A stretch of DNA of 64,000 bases from Fasciola hepatica. Taxonomy: Eukaryota > Platyhelminthes > Trematoda > Plagiorchiida > Fasciolidae. The stretch covers positions 6,053,001 through 6,117,000 of the forward strand of contig CANUEZ040000168.1 of assembly GCA_948099385.1 (NCBI GenBank), given 5' to 3'. Made by a program: the position numbers and the translations under genes. The stretch's first letter is position 1. Each line of letters begins with the position of its first letter. The notes under the pieces are model-generated. The model searched no databases and was not told the origin of the DNA. It saw only the letters and a program-made list of their open reading frames with translations. This document shows, one piece after another, positions 49,091 through 61,510 of the stretch.

Positions 49091-50105
49091 TCCAATACCT
49101 TCTTTCAGTTCAATTATTTTGAATAATACACTCAGACTACCAAAATCAGCGTGACCAAGTCCAAGTGCACTTGAGTATGTCTACACGTACAAATGCTCTC
49201 CGGATGAACTTAGCGTACACTCCCTCAGCCTTGATCCACTTATTATTTCAGAGTACGTATTTCTTGGTTGGAAGTCAAGTATTTCGATTAGCACGGAAAT
49301 TCATCTTTGTGTTTTCTCATGGTTCTCTTCTCACAGACTGCGAACGTACTAGAAGGAACTTCAACAGTCAAAATGAAAAGTGAAATGTTCTGGAGTAGAG
49401 TCAAGTTTGATGCTACTGTGTAGCCCTCCCGCAGATCGAACCTCTGAGTGTGCTCATTCTAGGCCGGCAAAACGTTTTTCCGTTATTTGATACCGTCTAC
49501 CATCATACACGCACACACATCACTCTGAACTCGTCCATGCCAAAAGTGGTTTGCTTCAGCCAATCCGACTTCGTCATTGTGCCATATGTGCCCACCGACT
49601 GGTCCAGCGACGCCGCAAGCGATAGCACGCACTGTTTGAGCTTGCGACGAATGATTCATTTGTACACTTGCTTACATGCAAATACATGAATTTCCTACGC
49701 GCTGTACGCCCCTAATAACTGCGTACATAAAAGATGCGCAAAATCTCACTGTACAGTATACTAGTAGTACATATATCAGCATATCAAAACTGATTCACCT
49801 AGCTTCGTATTGTTAACTCTCAAATATTACGCATATTACAAGTATGCTTCAATTCCTTTTTTGCTACTCTGACTCCGCATGTACGGATCACTGGGAAAAT
49901 CCAGATTGGCCGTTAACACAGTATCCACATGCGCCCTTTTTGCCTAAAACAATACAAATACTTGGGACAAGTTTTACTGGATTCGGTTCCTTTTGAAAAT
50001 AACAGTTGGAATATGGCATCTGAATTATGTGGCTTCAATTGTTTTCATTCTGATAAACCAGAGCGGGAAACACTGAGAATATAAAGAAACAAGAAAAATG
50101 GGTTG

Positions 50106-50108
<3 letters not shown>
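49091..50108. other. Unrecognised stretch
   Basis: Short frames only; no named feature. Confidence 0.45.

Positions 50109-50155
<47 letters not shown>
50109..50155. repeat. (GA)n microsatellite
   Basis: An uninterrupted AG dinucleotide run. Confidence 0.97.
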
Positions 50156-50159
<4 letters not shown>

Positions 50160-50984
50160 AGTTAGAAAGATGGGTACCATGGATATCGATCAGAAGTTTT
50201 AGGCGAACAGTTATGTTCGTTATGACAGATATATTGAAAAATGTACTAACTCTTTACCGCTGGTATATATTACTGAATGGCAGGATCCCTCATCCGTTCA
50301 ATCTCAGTCAAACCAATTTTTCACATCTGTAGTGATTTGATGCTGAAAGGATGTTTTTCCTTGCACAATACTACTAATAGAACGGAAGTGCCGTTTTTCT
50401 AGCTTTGATAATCGCACAGCAATCAAAGGTCAAAGCAGTGAACTGGAGGTTGCCTCGAGGGTAAGTTGGTCGACGGCAACAGCGGCGATGGTGAGATTCA
50501 AACTCAGGACCACCAACGTCTACAGTTCGTTGTGACGACGGCTGGACCTACTCCGACCAAACAGATCATCCTAGTTTATTTGATAACTGAATTTTGGTTA
50601 GGCATTCCATGCAGCACTTCTATTCGGGAACACAACAATAGCAGCACGGTATACTGAGAGACCGAGAACTTTTTTCAGTGAATCTTCTAAACAGTTTTTT
50701 GATCTTCTTGTGATTTCGGCATGATGCCGTATACCTATGAGCTGCTGAACTCGATTAACGTTTGGCCAGCCTTTTGGGGCTGCAGTGGAGTTCTTAAGTC
50801 AGAGGTCATTACTGGAAACCTGAACCGATTTTCCGCGAAAACGGATGTTTCTCCATCACATTTTTAGGTTTTAATGAAAGATTATTGATACTTTTTTAGT
50901 TTTTTCTACACCTAGTTGTGACCGCAGTTAAGAAACTCCATGCGCAGCTTCAGCGATCCAGCGCGCATTTCACGGGACTCGACA
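50156..50984. other. Unrecognised; one B-box-like site
   Basis: A B-box-like GAGTTTGAATC (minus, 50,495-50,505) recalls tRNA-derived repeats, with no A-box found. Otherwise nothing. Confidence 0.35.
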
Positions 50985-51115
50985 TGGTACAGCTTTGCAG
51001 CCACAAAGACTGAGAACCCTCAACCAATCAGAACCACGGTGAACAGGTGAACAGGTACAACAAAAGTCCACTGTGATTGGTTGACATGTGAACTAACAAT
51101 TATTCCCTTGGAAGT
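50985..51115 (+). repeat. Dispersed repeat, CCAATCAGAACCAC family (copy 3)
   Basis: GGTACAGCTTTGCAG, ACTGAGAACCCTCAACC, AATCAGAACCACGGTGA and CTGTGATTGGTTGACATGTG, the clearest copy of the family. It is followed further on by AATAAAGC near 51,400. Confidence 0.6.
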
Positions 51116-53199
51116 AATACTTTCATACAAATCAGTTCCAAAGTAAAATTAGCAGTCTCGCAGCCATGGCCTTCTGGCTATTTCGTTGTGCTCTGTTCTT
51201 GGTTGGAGCGATTTTAGTAAGTCCTGTCAGTTCCAGTACTGTAAATAGTACAGCAGCACAACGCGAATTAGGCGACTGAGCAGTACACAGCCTGAATAAC
51301 GAATTCAGAAGCAAACGTTTGCACAGTGTATTCTTGTTTATTCTGCCTCATCTGTGCACGTGCACGCTGTCGGCCACGTGACTGTTTATATAGTCAATAA
51401 AGCAACTATTGAAACTAAGACAGGGTTGAAGTGAATGACAGGTTACACTATAAGAAAAATAAGAACTGGGGAAATAAATGTTTGATCAGCTGGGAAAGGT
51501 CAAACTGCTAAGCCCCTCAGGCTGTTCTCCCAAGTAGGGTTTATAAGTGAGAACTGCTAAAGCCTCGATCTATGTGAGCAAACTTGTGTTTGTGTTTTGC
51601 ATATGGACTTCAATATAAACGTTCATCTACTATTGCGCCACCTTCCTTTATTGAGCGCAAGGGATGGCTAAAAGCCTACCAACCCTACATACGTATCAAC
51701 AGATCCACGTGATTCGACCTCATTGATTACTTTTGTTGCACGGGTTCGAAAATTGAATGAATAACAACCATCGTCAACAGCCAGGGTTGAATGATTGTCT
51801 TTCTTAATTAGATTGCAAAACAACATACAGACGCTGTCATCCATGCACACGGGGAAGCTTGACCCTAAGATATGTGGATACTATGTGTTGAACTGTTTTG
51901 TTTTGATGGATGAAATGAAACATCATACAATATTCACGTCCAAATCACTACGGAAAATCACGGAAGTATTGTAGTGCAGCTGTTTCAGGTCGCTGGTTTC
52001 TAGGTTTCATCAGCTGTGATGCGTAATCATCGAGTCCCAAGTGAGACTCGAACCCGGGTGAATGATTTTCAGCAACACATCCGAGGGCTGGTTCTCAACA
52101 GTTTACTTCACGTCAACACTACAAGATAAGCCACACTTTGATTAGGTACAAAAGGGAGATGATGTATTTGGGATTACCTACTCTTAGTGATGAGTAGTCT
52201 CGTTTATACGGGAGCTGGTGGAAAAACAAAAATAAAAGCTGAATGACTGGTTCCCCGGTGTTTTCATATCCAGTGGTTCCAACACGACCGGTGGTACTCC
52301 TTGCTCGGGTGTAAATACAGACTGCGATCACGTTGTAAGCGAATGCTCATGTGCTACTGCTTTGTCTTTGGAACGAACCACCAGTTACTACACGAGAATC
52401 GTTTTTAGGGTCAGTTGGTCCAAATGATGTCTGTTCGTGACTTTGTGAAGGATCTGTAGGTTGGTAACTAACCACGAAAATTTCGGTCGTCATATGGTAT
52501 TACCCTAATAGTTCAAGGTTGAAATAGGTAAAGGATGTCACGTGAGTGAACCGTGATAATTATTCAGCTGATATATTTAACGTGAACTGCCAAACCGAGA
52601 ACTATTTTGGTAGAATCGGACCACCCTCAGGACATTTTCATAAGTACATGTTACCAGAGTGAAAAAATGTTGTATGACGTTGTATTTTTGGTATGTTTGT
52701 GTGGTACCTAACATTATTCGGTCTGGCATTCACGGTCAAGCCCTCCGATAACTGTACCTACGTTATTTTAGTCTAGGAAATCTTTCTGCCAAAAATAATC
52801 CTTCTAAATCTGCTTACTTATCATTGAAAAATTGAAAAGTCCAGTTAAATATTTTCTTTTCTCTTGTTCGTAACAAGGCATCAGTCATTTGAAACAAAAA
52901 TTATTCCAAATCTCAGCTTGCGAGCGCAAACCAGCGTTTCAGGCCGGACTTCCAACAACAAGCTCATATAGGTTGTCAATTTTAACTAGGTTGTATAGAC
53001 CCGAACAAGATTGGGGCACGTGGCCCACACAAGATTAGTGTGTCTAGAACCCTGTTGGAATTAAGCTGTCGTTCTCCACATGCAGCTTTGGCAAGATAAT
53101 CAAAATGAGTGGGATGCACGTCAGAATGGCGGTCGATGGTTCTGCCAGACGTAAACCGGTGTATCCATAGCCAGCATACTCATGCACTCGCGTGCGCAT
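51116..53199. other. Mostly unrecognised; tRNA-like B-box at 52,045
   Basis: A strong B-box GGGTTCGAGTC lies on the minus strand at 52,045-52,055 but without an A-box at tRNA spacing. It is probably another short interspersed repeat. No gene seen. Confidence 0.4.
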
Positions 53200-53412
53200 C
53201 ATCTGGTATTTTTTGATTTGTGCTGGTCTAAGACCGTAGCAGGAACAAGTTGTGCTTTCTCATGGGTTTTCTGAATCCTTGTCCGGGTTTTTGAAATAGC
53301 CAAATGTTTCAAGTCTTTGACCCCGGCGGGGCTCGAACCTATGCATGGTTGCCACCCACACATCAGCACCTCATGTGCTCTAACAGCTGAGCTACGGCGC
53401 CACGCCGAAGAA
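53200..53412 (-). repeat. tRNA-derived SINE-like element
   Basis: On the minus strand GCGCCGTAGCTCAGCTGTTA (A-box TAGCTCAGCTG at 53,394-53,384) and AGGTTCGAGCC (B-box at 53,340-53,330) are 65 bases end to end. The D-arm GCTC/GAGC is intact, but anticodon and T arms pair poorly, so this is not a working tRNA. A tail of unrelated sequence follows to about 53,200, as in SINEs. It differs from the 16.7/21.5 kb family. It lies directly upstream of a Gypsy relic. Confidence 0.6.
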
Positions 53413-53919
53413 GTTTCGACTTTTCGCATATGGATCACACAGCTCACCCGCCCAAATTACAGTAGCACACGATATCAGCCACAATGAACTGGCTCATGAC
53501 TTGACTGCACGGCTTTTCTAATTTTTGGTCCCTGCGACTGCATACCTGCCCATGCGACAATTTGATCAGTGTTCGGTTGTGGTTACGTCCCAATGAGATA
53601 CGGTCGACTAGTCTCAGCCACAATTAGTCCGCCTGGTACATCTGTATCACTGTGCATTCAAGTGCTATGTCTGAAACGTATTTGTGGTGATTATTATCGA
53701 TAGTAATTTGTGTCGTCTCATTTGATCTGTGCAAACATGTATGTTGAAATTGTGTATTGTACTATATCGATTATGTGCCAGTTCATCTGGTGTTCTCATC
53801 ACTTCAGTGTGGTTAGTTCGAGCAAGAGCATTTTCTGCGTTCATTGTGAATAGGCTTGTTTCTCCGGTGTATTTCAAATCCCTACATCCGGCGTTGTGAT
53901 ACGTTTAACTTGGAGATTC
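53413..53919. other. Unrecognised stretch
   Basis: A 70-codon minus-strand frame at 53,665-53,877 has no motif. Confidence 0.45.
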
Positions 53920-54949
53920 TGAATGTTCACATCAATGCACAGGAGGTTGAAGACCACATCCAGCGTTTCGAAGTCTGACGTTTAACTAGTAAATCCTTCG
54001 ATTCGGAAAAGAAAGGGCCCATTTCATGAAAGTCCTGGGAAAATGTGTTTATCCGCTGACAGAAAATTCCATTTTTCCGAGTTCCTCAATGTCCCTATCA
54101 TATGAATCCTTGATAGAGTTGCTTCTGAAGTATTTTAAACCAGTGATATTCAAGACAATGGAACAGGCGAAATTCCATCGTTCACGCTAGGTGTCCCCCA
54201 ACCAGTACGGGGAATTCGTTTTTCAGTTGTAGATGCAAGCCTCGAAATAAAATCCCGGTGATCACCTCGAAATACCGTTACGAGACAAAACTGCTTACCC
54301 GTATCAGCTGCTCAAAGTGGTAAAATGAACTGCTCGTACTTCAGGTATGCACCTTCCAATCTGCGAAAATTCTCTCCTAGTGAAATGAAGACGTGCGTGT
54401 CTCTGTTAGTAACGAGCGACTGGTTTCGTTCAACGCCAAAAACCCGCAGTCATCTTTAGGCCCACGGTCAAGGTCAGTGAAAAATGTTTTTTTGAAGCAA
54501 TCAGTTCTGCAAGAATTATTCCTCCAGATAAGTCCAACCTGTCAAACAGTACAATGAATATAACTCCTTCAGTCAAAAATATTCCCGATGGACCTGCCGG
54601 TTTCATGAAGCCAAGTGTCATAAATGTGCTAGGTCTGTGTATTGAATTCAAAAGACATGTTTGACCGAACATATATTCGAAGATTCCGATTCACCATCAG
54701 CTTATAATTCTCCACTCTGGCTACTGTCAGTTCCCGTCCTTACCGCCATATTAGGCACGCGTTTATCGTCAATCTTTTCGACATTTCTCAATCTTTGACG
54801 TTTTTATTGTTGACTCATTGTCTCTTCGGAGCATCGATTCTCCGGTAAAGCTTCAGCCGCCCGAGTATTTCGGGTAAAGGCAATACTGGTCTTTAGTAAT
54901 ATGTTCCATTTTCTTGTGTAATAATCCTCACTGATTAGCAAACCAATAC

Positions 54950-54951
<2 letters not shown>
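53920..54951 (+). pseudogene. Gypsy family A: gag and protease remnants
   Basis: The plus strand gives NVHINAQEVEDHIQRFEV at 53,923-53,976, directly comparable with the gag N-terminus of the 24-30 kb element. Then come EKKGPIS, LLLKYFKPVIFKTMEQAKFH (to about 54,190), NQYGEFVFQL and HLEIPLRDKT-type pieces. Near 54,800-54,840 the segment FIVDSLSLRSI fits the protease start, with the Gly of the catalytic triplet replaced. Frequent stops. The (TA)n tract then interrupts the element before RT. Confidence 0.75.

Positions 54952-55018
<67 letters not shown>
54952..55018. repeat. (TA)n microsatellite, one G interruption
   Basis: TA run broken once at 54,988. It sits between the gag/protease and RT parts of a Gypsy relic. 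Confidence 0.97.
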
Positions 55019-55019
<1 letters not shown>

Positions 55020-55149
55020 TTTTCTTGTAAATGATCTATGTGTTTCCAATAATGGTTTGAACTATTTGAACCGCATTCGTGTTTCACAAGTTGTTTGTCG
55101 AATTTTTAACGATCTTATATTCAGAGTCTGATTTTTCGGTGGTATCAGA

Positions 55150-55900
55150 AAGACTTCTGTACATCTTGAGATAATTTTTATGAAACTTCGCATCGTTCCC
55201 CTTGGACTTAGTGAGCCCGTGAAAAGAGAGTCAGACGATTTGGTTCGTAAAGTAGTGTTGACACTAGTGAGTTCTTCAGCCTGTTCTAAGCCAATTGTGA
55301 CTCCGTCCAAACGTAATAGGGAAACACCTAGAATCTACGGTAATCATTTTATTACATTGAATAGACTGCTTGAGCGGTTTCAAAGTTCCACTCACTAGCC
55401 TAAATAAGTTCGCCATGAACTCCATGATGTAAATTAAGTTTCGAAACTTGACCCAAAACGTATTTATGCATACGCGACATTTTATGTGTCTCGGTGAACT
55501 AACCACGATTATAACACCGTTTAGTTTGTATCAGTACAATTTTCTGCTTCTCACTCTTAGCATTCCCCTTGCCATTTTTCAAAACACCATTAGTTTTCTT
55601 ACTTCAAATCTGAAAGGATTTTGTGCGTACCAATATAACATTATTACCTATGCTCTGACCAAAGATTTGCATGAAGAGCGTTTGCATCTATCTCTTGACG
55701 AATTTCTCAAATCCAATGCAGCCATCAACCCCGGTAAACGAGTTTTCCATATTTGTGAGTTTTCTTTTCTGGGTTATTTCCTTGATGATCACGGTTTCAG
55801 TTCTGATACCGGCCGTTTGTCTCACTTATTCAATGTGTCGTCTCACGAATTGGTGGTCGGACTTTCTTTTCTGCTAGGTTCCACTCAGTATTACTCTTGA
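55150..55900 (+). pseudogene. Gypsy family A: RT
   Basis: Two frames. 55,180-55,398 has IVPLGLSEPVKRESDDLVRK, then SSSACSKPIVTPSKRNRETP and GNHFITLNRLL, the opening RT blocks. 55,448-55,900 (150 codons) has SLYQYNFLLLTLSIPLAIFQ, FCAYQYNIITYA, FLKSNAAINPG, LGYFLDDHGFSSDTG and LLGSTQYYS. The YxDD box reads YQYN, so both catalytic aspartates are lost although the frame is open. The first catalytic Asp region is missing between the two frames. It is the continuation of the gag/protease at 53,920-54,951. Confidence 0.85.
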
Positions 55901-57489
55901 ATTATTCCCTATTTTACCACTAGAAAAAAAATTGACTCGACCTTCTCTCCCGGCAGATGTTTCGGTTGCCAATGAACGATGCCTACGGGTTTTATTACCT
56001 TACGTATCAAATATTGCTGCACCACAATGCCGTCATATCTTGTGTTCGACAACGATGATGATCGGATATTCATCGTCGAGTTTCTGAGCTCTGTTAACGC
56101 CTCGAAGAAAGTTAAGTGACCTGTGAAGGTATATTGTACTAAAACGATGGAACAATTGTGCTTGCAGCTGCATACGTGCCAATACAACAATTTAATGGAG
56201 TTCGGACATCAGTATCAACTTGTATTTGAATGCGATGTTTGAAACGTGTTGCAATGAGTTGGTGGTGGAGGGGTCATCATGGCGAGGAACAAGCGTGATC
56301 GTTCCGTTGTAGAGTTCTGTATTAGCTGTAGCACAACTAGCGGTTGTACTCCATTTATTCCTAAGCAGGTAGTCTCAATAACCGGCTGAACGCCGGAGAG
56401 TAAGCACGCATGCAAAAATGCAAGTAGTATGTATGCCAGCCAGAGTCACATGCAAAGGAAAGTCCAAGCCAGGCTCGCAAAAAGACCTGACTACACTAGG
56501 CAGTTCGACAACTGACACTATCTGATTGGTTAATACTGTCTAGGAGGAACTAAAACTCCAGGTTTACCTGTCGTTTAGCTGCCTCTGGCCATTGTTTGAT
56601 AACCAACGTCTGCTATTTAACGACCACAGTCTAGGGTACAGTAACCAAACCTTTCCGACACACACAAGCCGAATAAGGTCAAATCACTTGTGAGTTATCG
56701 TTCCCAGATACGGTACTTCGTAGCCCTGTGTGGGTCACGGGTCCCAAGCAGCAAGCCCAACGCGTTCCCAATTGGGCGCTCGTTGGACCACGTTGGGCCA
56801 ACGTTGGGCTTACGTCGGGCTGACGTCCAAACAAACGGATTACCATCCGATAATTTATGTATCAAAACAACGATAATCAATGAAATAGGAAAATATCAAG
56901 TAAACTATGAACTAAATCAGAGGAACTTGTGGAGTTGTGATTTACGATGGAATGTTATTAGGCCCCGGGATGCCTGAAGAGGTGTTGATTACACCAGATG
57001 AATAAAACAGTTCCAAAAGAAAACGTAGCATGGAATTTATTTCGAAGGAAAGGATAATTTACGTACCTGCTTTCTGTTCTTTCATCGTCTTGACTTCCAG
57101 CAGTGGTAAATGAACGCTCTATGTCTTTCAGCGACAAACACCGGTTCTTCTGCTAACCTTAGGATGGGGCGAACAGCGTCCGGAGTTTAGTCAAAGACAA
57201 CAAACTTCATTGACCTACCATTGACGGCAATATTGAGCCTGTTTTTGAACCGCCTTTCGTTGCACATTCCCAAACCGGCAGCACACACGGCTCTTCCAAG
57301 ATGTATTTCTTGACTAGCTGAGGAAATTAAAATAATACGAATATACTAACCTGCGTGGATGATCGACTCTTACGCGCAAACTGATGCACCCGTATCTATC
57401 GATTAGTTTATCTCTCACTGATCATCTTCTCTATGAGTATGACTAAACCACGAAGGAACTACGTACTTATCCGATCGATCGAAACAGGA
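55901..57489. other. Mostly unrecognised; CGTTGGGC-type repeat inside
   Basis: The only named feature is the repeat at 56,750-56,830, listed separately. No gene seen. Confidence 0.4.
56750..56830. repeat. CGTTGGGC-type short repeat (copy 1)
   Basis: Repeats the octamer CGTTGGGC and close variants five or six times in 80 bases (GCCCAACGCGTTCCCAATTG, CACGTTGGGCCAACGTTGGG). The block is partly self-complementary. A related block with GCCCAACGCGCTCC and GCGCTCCCAATGGG lies at 63,410-63,535. Confidence 0.6.
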
Positions 57490-57945
57490 CTGATGTCAAA
57501 GAGAGACGAGCTCAATACGCGATGTGGTTACTGATCATGGTAGCTCCGTCTTACGTTTTCGCATAGTGACCAACTACAATATATGTGGTGCTGGTGGGCA
57601 CCAGGGTGATCAATGAAAGGCTAAAAGTTCATCAGGGCTGCATCATCAAACAAAGATGAAAACCTGTGTTTTTCCTTGTTGTTTGGCGACTGGTATGCCT
57701 TACTATGAATACCACTCCAAAATGAATACTGAAAAGTGTTCTCCGAAAGTATCAAGTGAACAACCGAACACTGATCGCGTACCTCTATTTGACAATGCTC
57801 CTGCTCACCGAAGGGGGGAGGGGTGAAGCACTGCTGGCAACCGGATATGTTGTTTGGTATCTACCTCCCTGCAGTTCGTTCTTTAATCCGATTGAGGAGG
57901 TATTCACTGTGTTAAAAGGAACAGTCAGATCATTTCTATGAGAAA
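57490..57945 (+). pseudogene. Tc1/mariner-IS630-type DDE transposase relic
   Basis: The plus strand reads RRAQYAMWLLI near 57,505, then a decayed core in which the first catalytic Asp region (VFA followed by stops) is destroyed. EYHSKMNTEK lies at about 57,705-57,735. In the next frame LFDNAPAHRR (57,784-57,813) gives the second catalytic Asp in its typical D-N-A-P-x-H setting. After a frameshift, VWYLPPCSSFFNPIEEVFTV (57,855-57,915) gives the third acid, about 36 residues after the second, as expected of a DD34-36E or similar enzyme. Such enzymes cut and paste DNA between terminal inverted repeats at TA. I could not find the repeats, so the exact family is open. Confidence 0.75.
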
Positions 57946-59892
57946 ACGTAACTCCGTTTCGCGACTTGCCGGAAATCAGACCACTGGGGATTATAGGTTC
58001 AGGATGTTGGTGCAATCATGCAAATAAGCAACGAATTTCACCCATATAATGTGATGCTTTTGACTAACACAATTTCACACTGACTGAGCCTTCAAAAAGT
58101 TATTCTGATTCGTAAACCTGATTTTCTTCGATGTGATTACATTTACGAGAGCTAACTTGTCGACTTCAATGAATGGGTCTTTGCGAGCTCTGGAAATAAT
58201 TCCACCTAGACAATTATCTACTCGTTAGTAGTTATAGTCTGGATACAGCTTAAATAATACAGTAGCATCGGAAATATTGTTTGCGATCCATCACACGGTT
58301 TCAAAGTCCAACACACCATTGAAAACAATGTAAGCACGGCACCGGAATCATCCATCACCAGTGCACATTCATCATTCCCCCACTGAGACATTAACCGTGA
58401 ATGAAAAACTGTCGGTCAAACAGATGACCACTAGGCTTCCTGTTTACATCTCAATTTGATACAGAAACACTTTCCACTGACTTTTCACAGGAACTTGACC
58501 CATTGCCTGTACGGCGAGCAACTTATACAATGGATGACTTCTCTGTAGGTGCACTAGTTCATCGAAGTCATTCAGTTACTGAGACCAGTCTACGGGGCTT
58601 GACTACTAATATATATTCAAACAGTTGGAAATCAGAATAATTTATCATGCATCATGCAGAAACCGTATAATTCGGTTGGCGAAATGCTATTTCACAACAC
58701 AGTACCTTACTAAGGTATTTAAAGCAATACATGATATCATCTCCATTTCTCGCCCATCGACAAAAATGGAATGAATGAATGGTTTCCCGTTTTTTATAAT
58801 GTCTAGAATTTTACGTGCTTGTTATTAAGAAACCAACCATACCTTAAGTGAACTCAGCAGCTGTGGGACATGCTAGATAAATGACAAAAAGTTATGTCAC
58901 ATTCGGTGTCCTGAACTAGTTGATTTTCTGGTAGGTCTGCTACGAATATTATTATTACTACTAGTAATATATGCCTTATTATTAGGATGGAAGATCCGCA
59001 AAACTGTCAGTCATAAAGTCCTATGTGTGATTCCGTGAAACATGATCTGCAGTGTTGCTTTTCTGTCTACAGAAAAACGTTGCTTTGCGAAGTTGATTGG
59101 TTATACTAAAAGTTAGAGATTTACTTCTAACTGGATAAGTAAGGAGATGGAGAAAAATTATCAGCAACATCAAGACCTCTGGTGCAGTTGATTAGGAAAT
59201 TGACTATTAGGATTACAGTTGTACTGTCAAAACCGTTCAGTGCATAACTGGTAAATCGGATATGGCCATCTAAATAGTCCACTTTCACGACGGCGCTGAA
59301 CAACGAAAACAGGTTTGATACGCGTGTTTGCGAGCGTGCATCACTACTTCTCTTTGACCATTTGTCTGCTGACTTTGGGCTTCTTGCCATTTGGGTGCAG
59401 TTGGTCCGGATGATGACAGTCTAAGACTGTTAATCTGTACCACCTATGTCTTTTGGCTGTTCCGAAAATAGTCACACTTCCCCATTCCGTTCCTAGTTAT
59501 CGACTGTACGGTGCGACTGATTTCAAGATCACGGCCGAGTCCTCTACAGAAAGCTTTTAAGAAACTCTGATTGCCGAGCTTGCCGTTTAGGTCGCAAACT
59601 TTTCATCACTTGTTGAGATGACATCGTCAGTGTGCATTTACGATCAGGAGCTCTTGAACAATGCTGACCTGAACTACAGTCAACACCAATTTTCAAAAGT
59701 GCCGAGTCTTTCGCAGTCTGTCTAGAATTTACTCAATTGCCAGAAGAGAAGGGTGGTCAAAATACAGGTAAGTCATTCAGGTACTTGGTCTCGCCAAACT
59801 TTGGTTTGGGAAGTGAAATGGCTGATCCGGCTTCTTCTGCAAACAGTTGTATGCTAGTCGCTTTTGTTTTCAATTATCTAACATCTCAGAAA

Positions 59893-59896
<4 letters not shown>
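57946..59896. other. Unrecognised stretch
   Basis: An 87-codon minus-strand frame at 59,127-59,390 has no motif I recognise. Nothing else supported. Confidence 0.45.

Positions 59897-59957
<61 letters not shown>
59897..59957. repeat. (TA)n microsatellite, 61 bp
   Basis: Pure TA run. Confidence 0.97.
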
Positions 59958-59959
<2 letters not shown>

Positions 59960-61264
59960 CACATTGAGCTAGTCGTTCTGTGGTGTTGCTTTTGTGGGAT
60001 TCGTGCGTCATCGAGTACCAATCACTACGTAACTTTGGTTATTCATCTTCAGATTCTGGGAATTCGAACACATTTTCATGCCTAAATAAACAAGCAGGAA
60101 GAGTTACTGGAGAAGCAAAAAGGCCCTCAGTGCGAAGAAATGCCTCGTTCTTGGCGAATCCACATTGGAGGAGCCCCGGCATTCGTGTCCTAATTTACAG
60201 TTAATAGATATGCTAAGTAAAAACCGAATGTTGTCAAGCATTTTTTCAATCCTAATGCTTAATAGGTACCGGTACTTCTATTCTTGAAGTAATGCCACAA
60301 GAGAAGAGCTCAGCATCAGAATTGGGTTCCGTGGGTTTTTTAAGCTGGATTTTACCCACTACAAGCACATCGGAGTCGACCATCCATACAGGTTAGTATA
60401 TTTTTGAACTATTTTAATTATTTTAGGCCAGCCGAGATACAGGTAGGAAGAACCGTGTGTGCTGACGTTAACGTTGATGCTTTTTCGCGGTTCCTGTCTG
60501 ATGTGACGAGCTGCGCGCTTTGAGCTGCCACATGCCATGTATGCCACGTGACCCAAGGCCAGTCTCATACACCGCGGTTGGGTGTGAAGATACAATTATC
60601 AAATGCCTTGTGTGCTCACATTGGTTCGGTGCGTATGTGGCACGCCAAGGGGGCCAGCCTCCATCGATCTCAATGTCGGCGGTTTTAGGTCGTATCGGGC
60701 TTCAAAACTCCAGGTTTGACCGATTTCGGCACGGACAGTTCAACCAGCCTGCCTACTTATATTAACCTTCGGAATATACCGTTTTGTTCCGTCCCAATGA
60801 CCCTAGGCAGAACTCAGGTCTGCCTCAGAATCCCCTCAGAATAATAGCACAAAACAAAGAATGTATAGAGGTTGCTCTCACATTCGCCTACACGTTGCAC
60901 ACAACACATTGGTCCGATTGGTATGGACTACCACGCTTTGGGGCTTGAACAACCCTGACAAGACTCAGCGCTCATCTATCGATCCACTGCAGCGATCGGC
61001 TGTCTTGTCACTCAAGATTCCCTTGTCTGAAGCCTTGGGCTTGGTACCGCACTAGTGCGGACTGCCGACGCGACTTGGCTGCCCGCCAAAGATGAGTTAA
61101 CACATTCCCCCACACTGTGGTTCAACGAAACCCTTCCCGGTCGATGTATATTTACAACGAAGGATGAAGGAATTCATGGATGTTCTTCATAACGGCACAC
61201 AGTGCGGCAGTTCTACCAAAGTGCGTCTAATGACGGCCATTATGTGTGATACGCCAGTAGAGGC
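59958..61264. other. Unrecognised stretch
   Basis: Frames at 59,980-60,204 and 60,520-60,765 have no assignable domain. Confidence 0.45.
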
Positions 61265-61510
61265 TAACTTTCGCTAAGTGAAAAATTCTGCAGGATATTT
61301 TGGCCATGATAAATGCATACAACGTGGATTGCATACTGAATGAAGAATGAAATCCCCCCACAGATTTTACGGGAGGAACGGGCACTCATTTTCGTGAGAA
61401 AAAGTATCGACTTCACCACACAGGTGACAGTCCATCTGTAATTCTTCCAATTGATATGAGTAAAATATTTCCCTTGGAGTATATGCATCCGGTATGCTTG
61501 GAAGTAACAC
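61265..61510 (-). repeat. Dispersed repeat, GGATGCATTTATCAT family (copies 2 and 3)
   Basis: 61,275-61,335 matches 39,215-39,310. About 61,450-61,505 is a shorter, more diverged piece in the same orientation (minus strand CATACCGGATGCATATACTC). The two lie about 150 bases apart, as if from a tandem or nested unit. Confidence 0.5.

Noticed and set aside
51990..52035. Hammerhead ribozyme candidate (minus-strand CTGATGA with nearby GAAA)
   Set aside because: The sequence between the core motifs cannot form stem II, and no matching stem I or III was found.
53315..53412. Functional tRNA gene
   Set aside because: A- and B-boxes are present but the anticodon and T stems do not pair; better explained as a tRNA-derived repeat.
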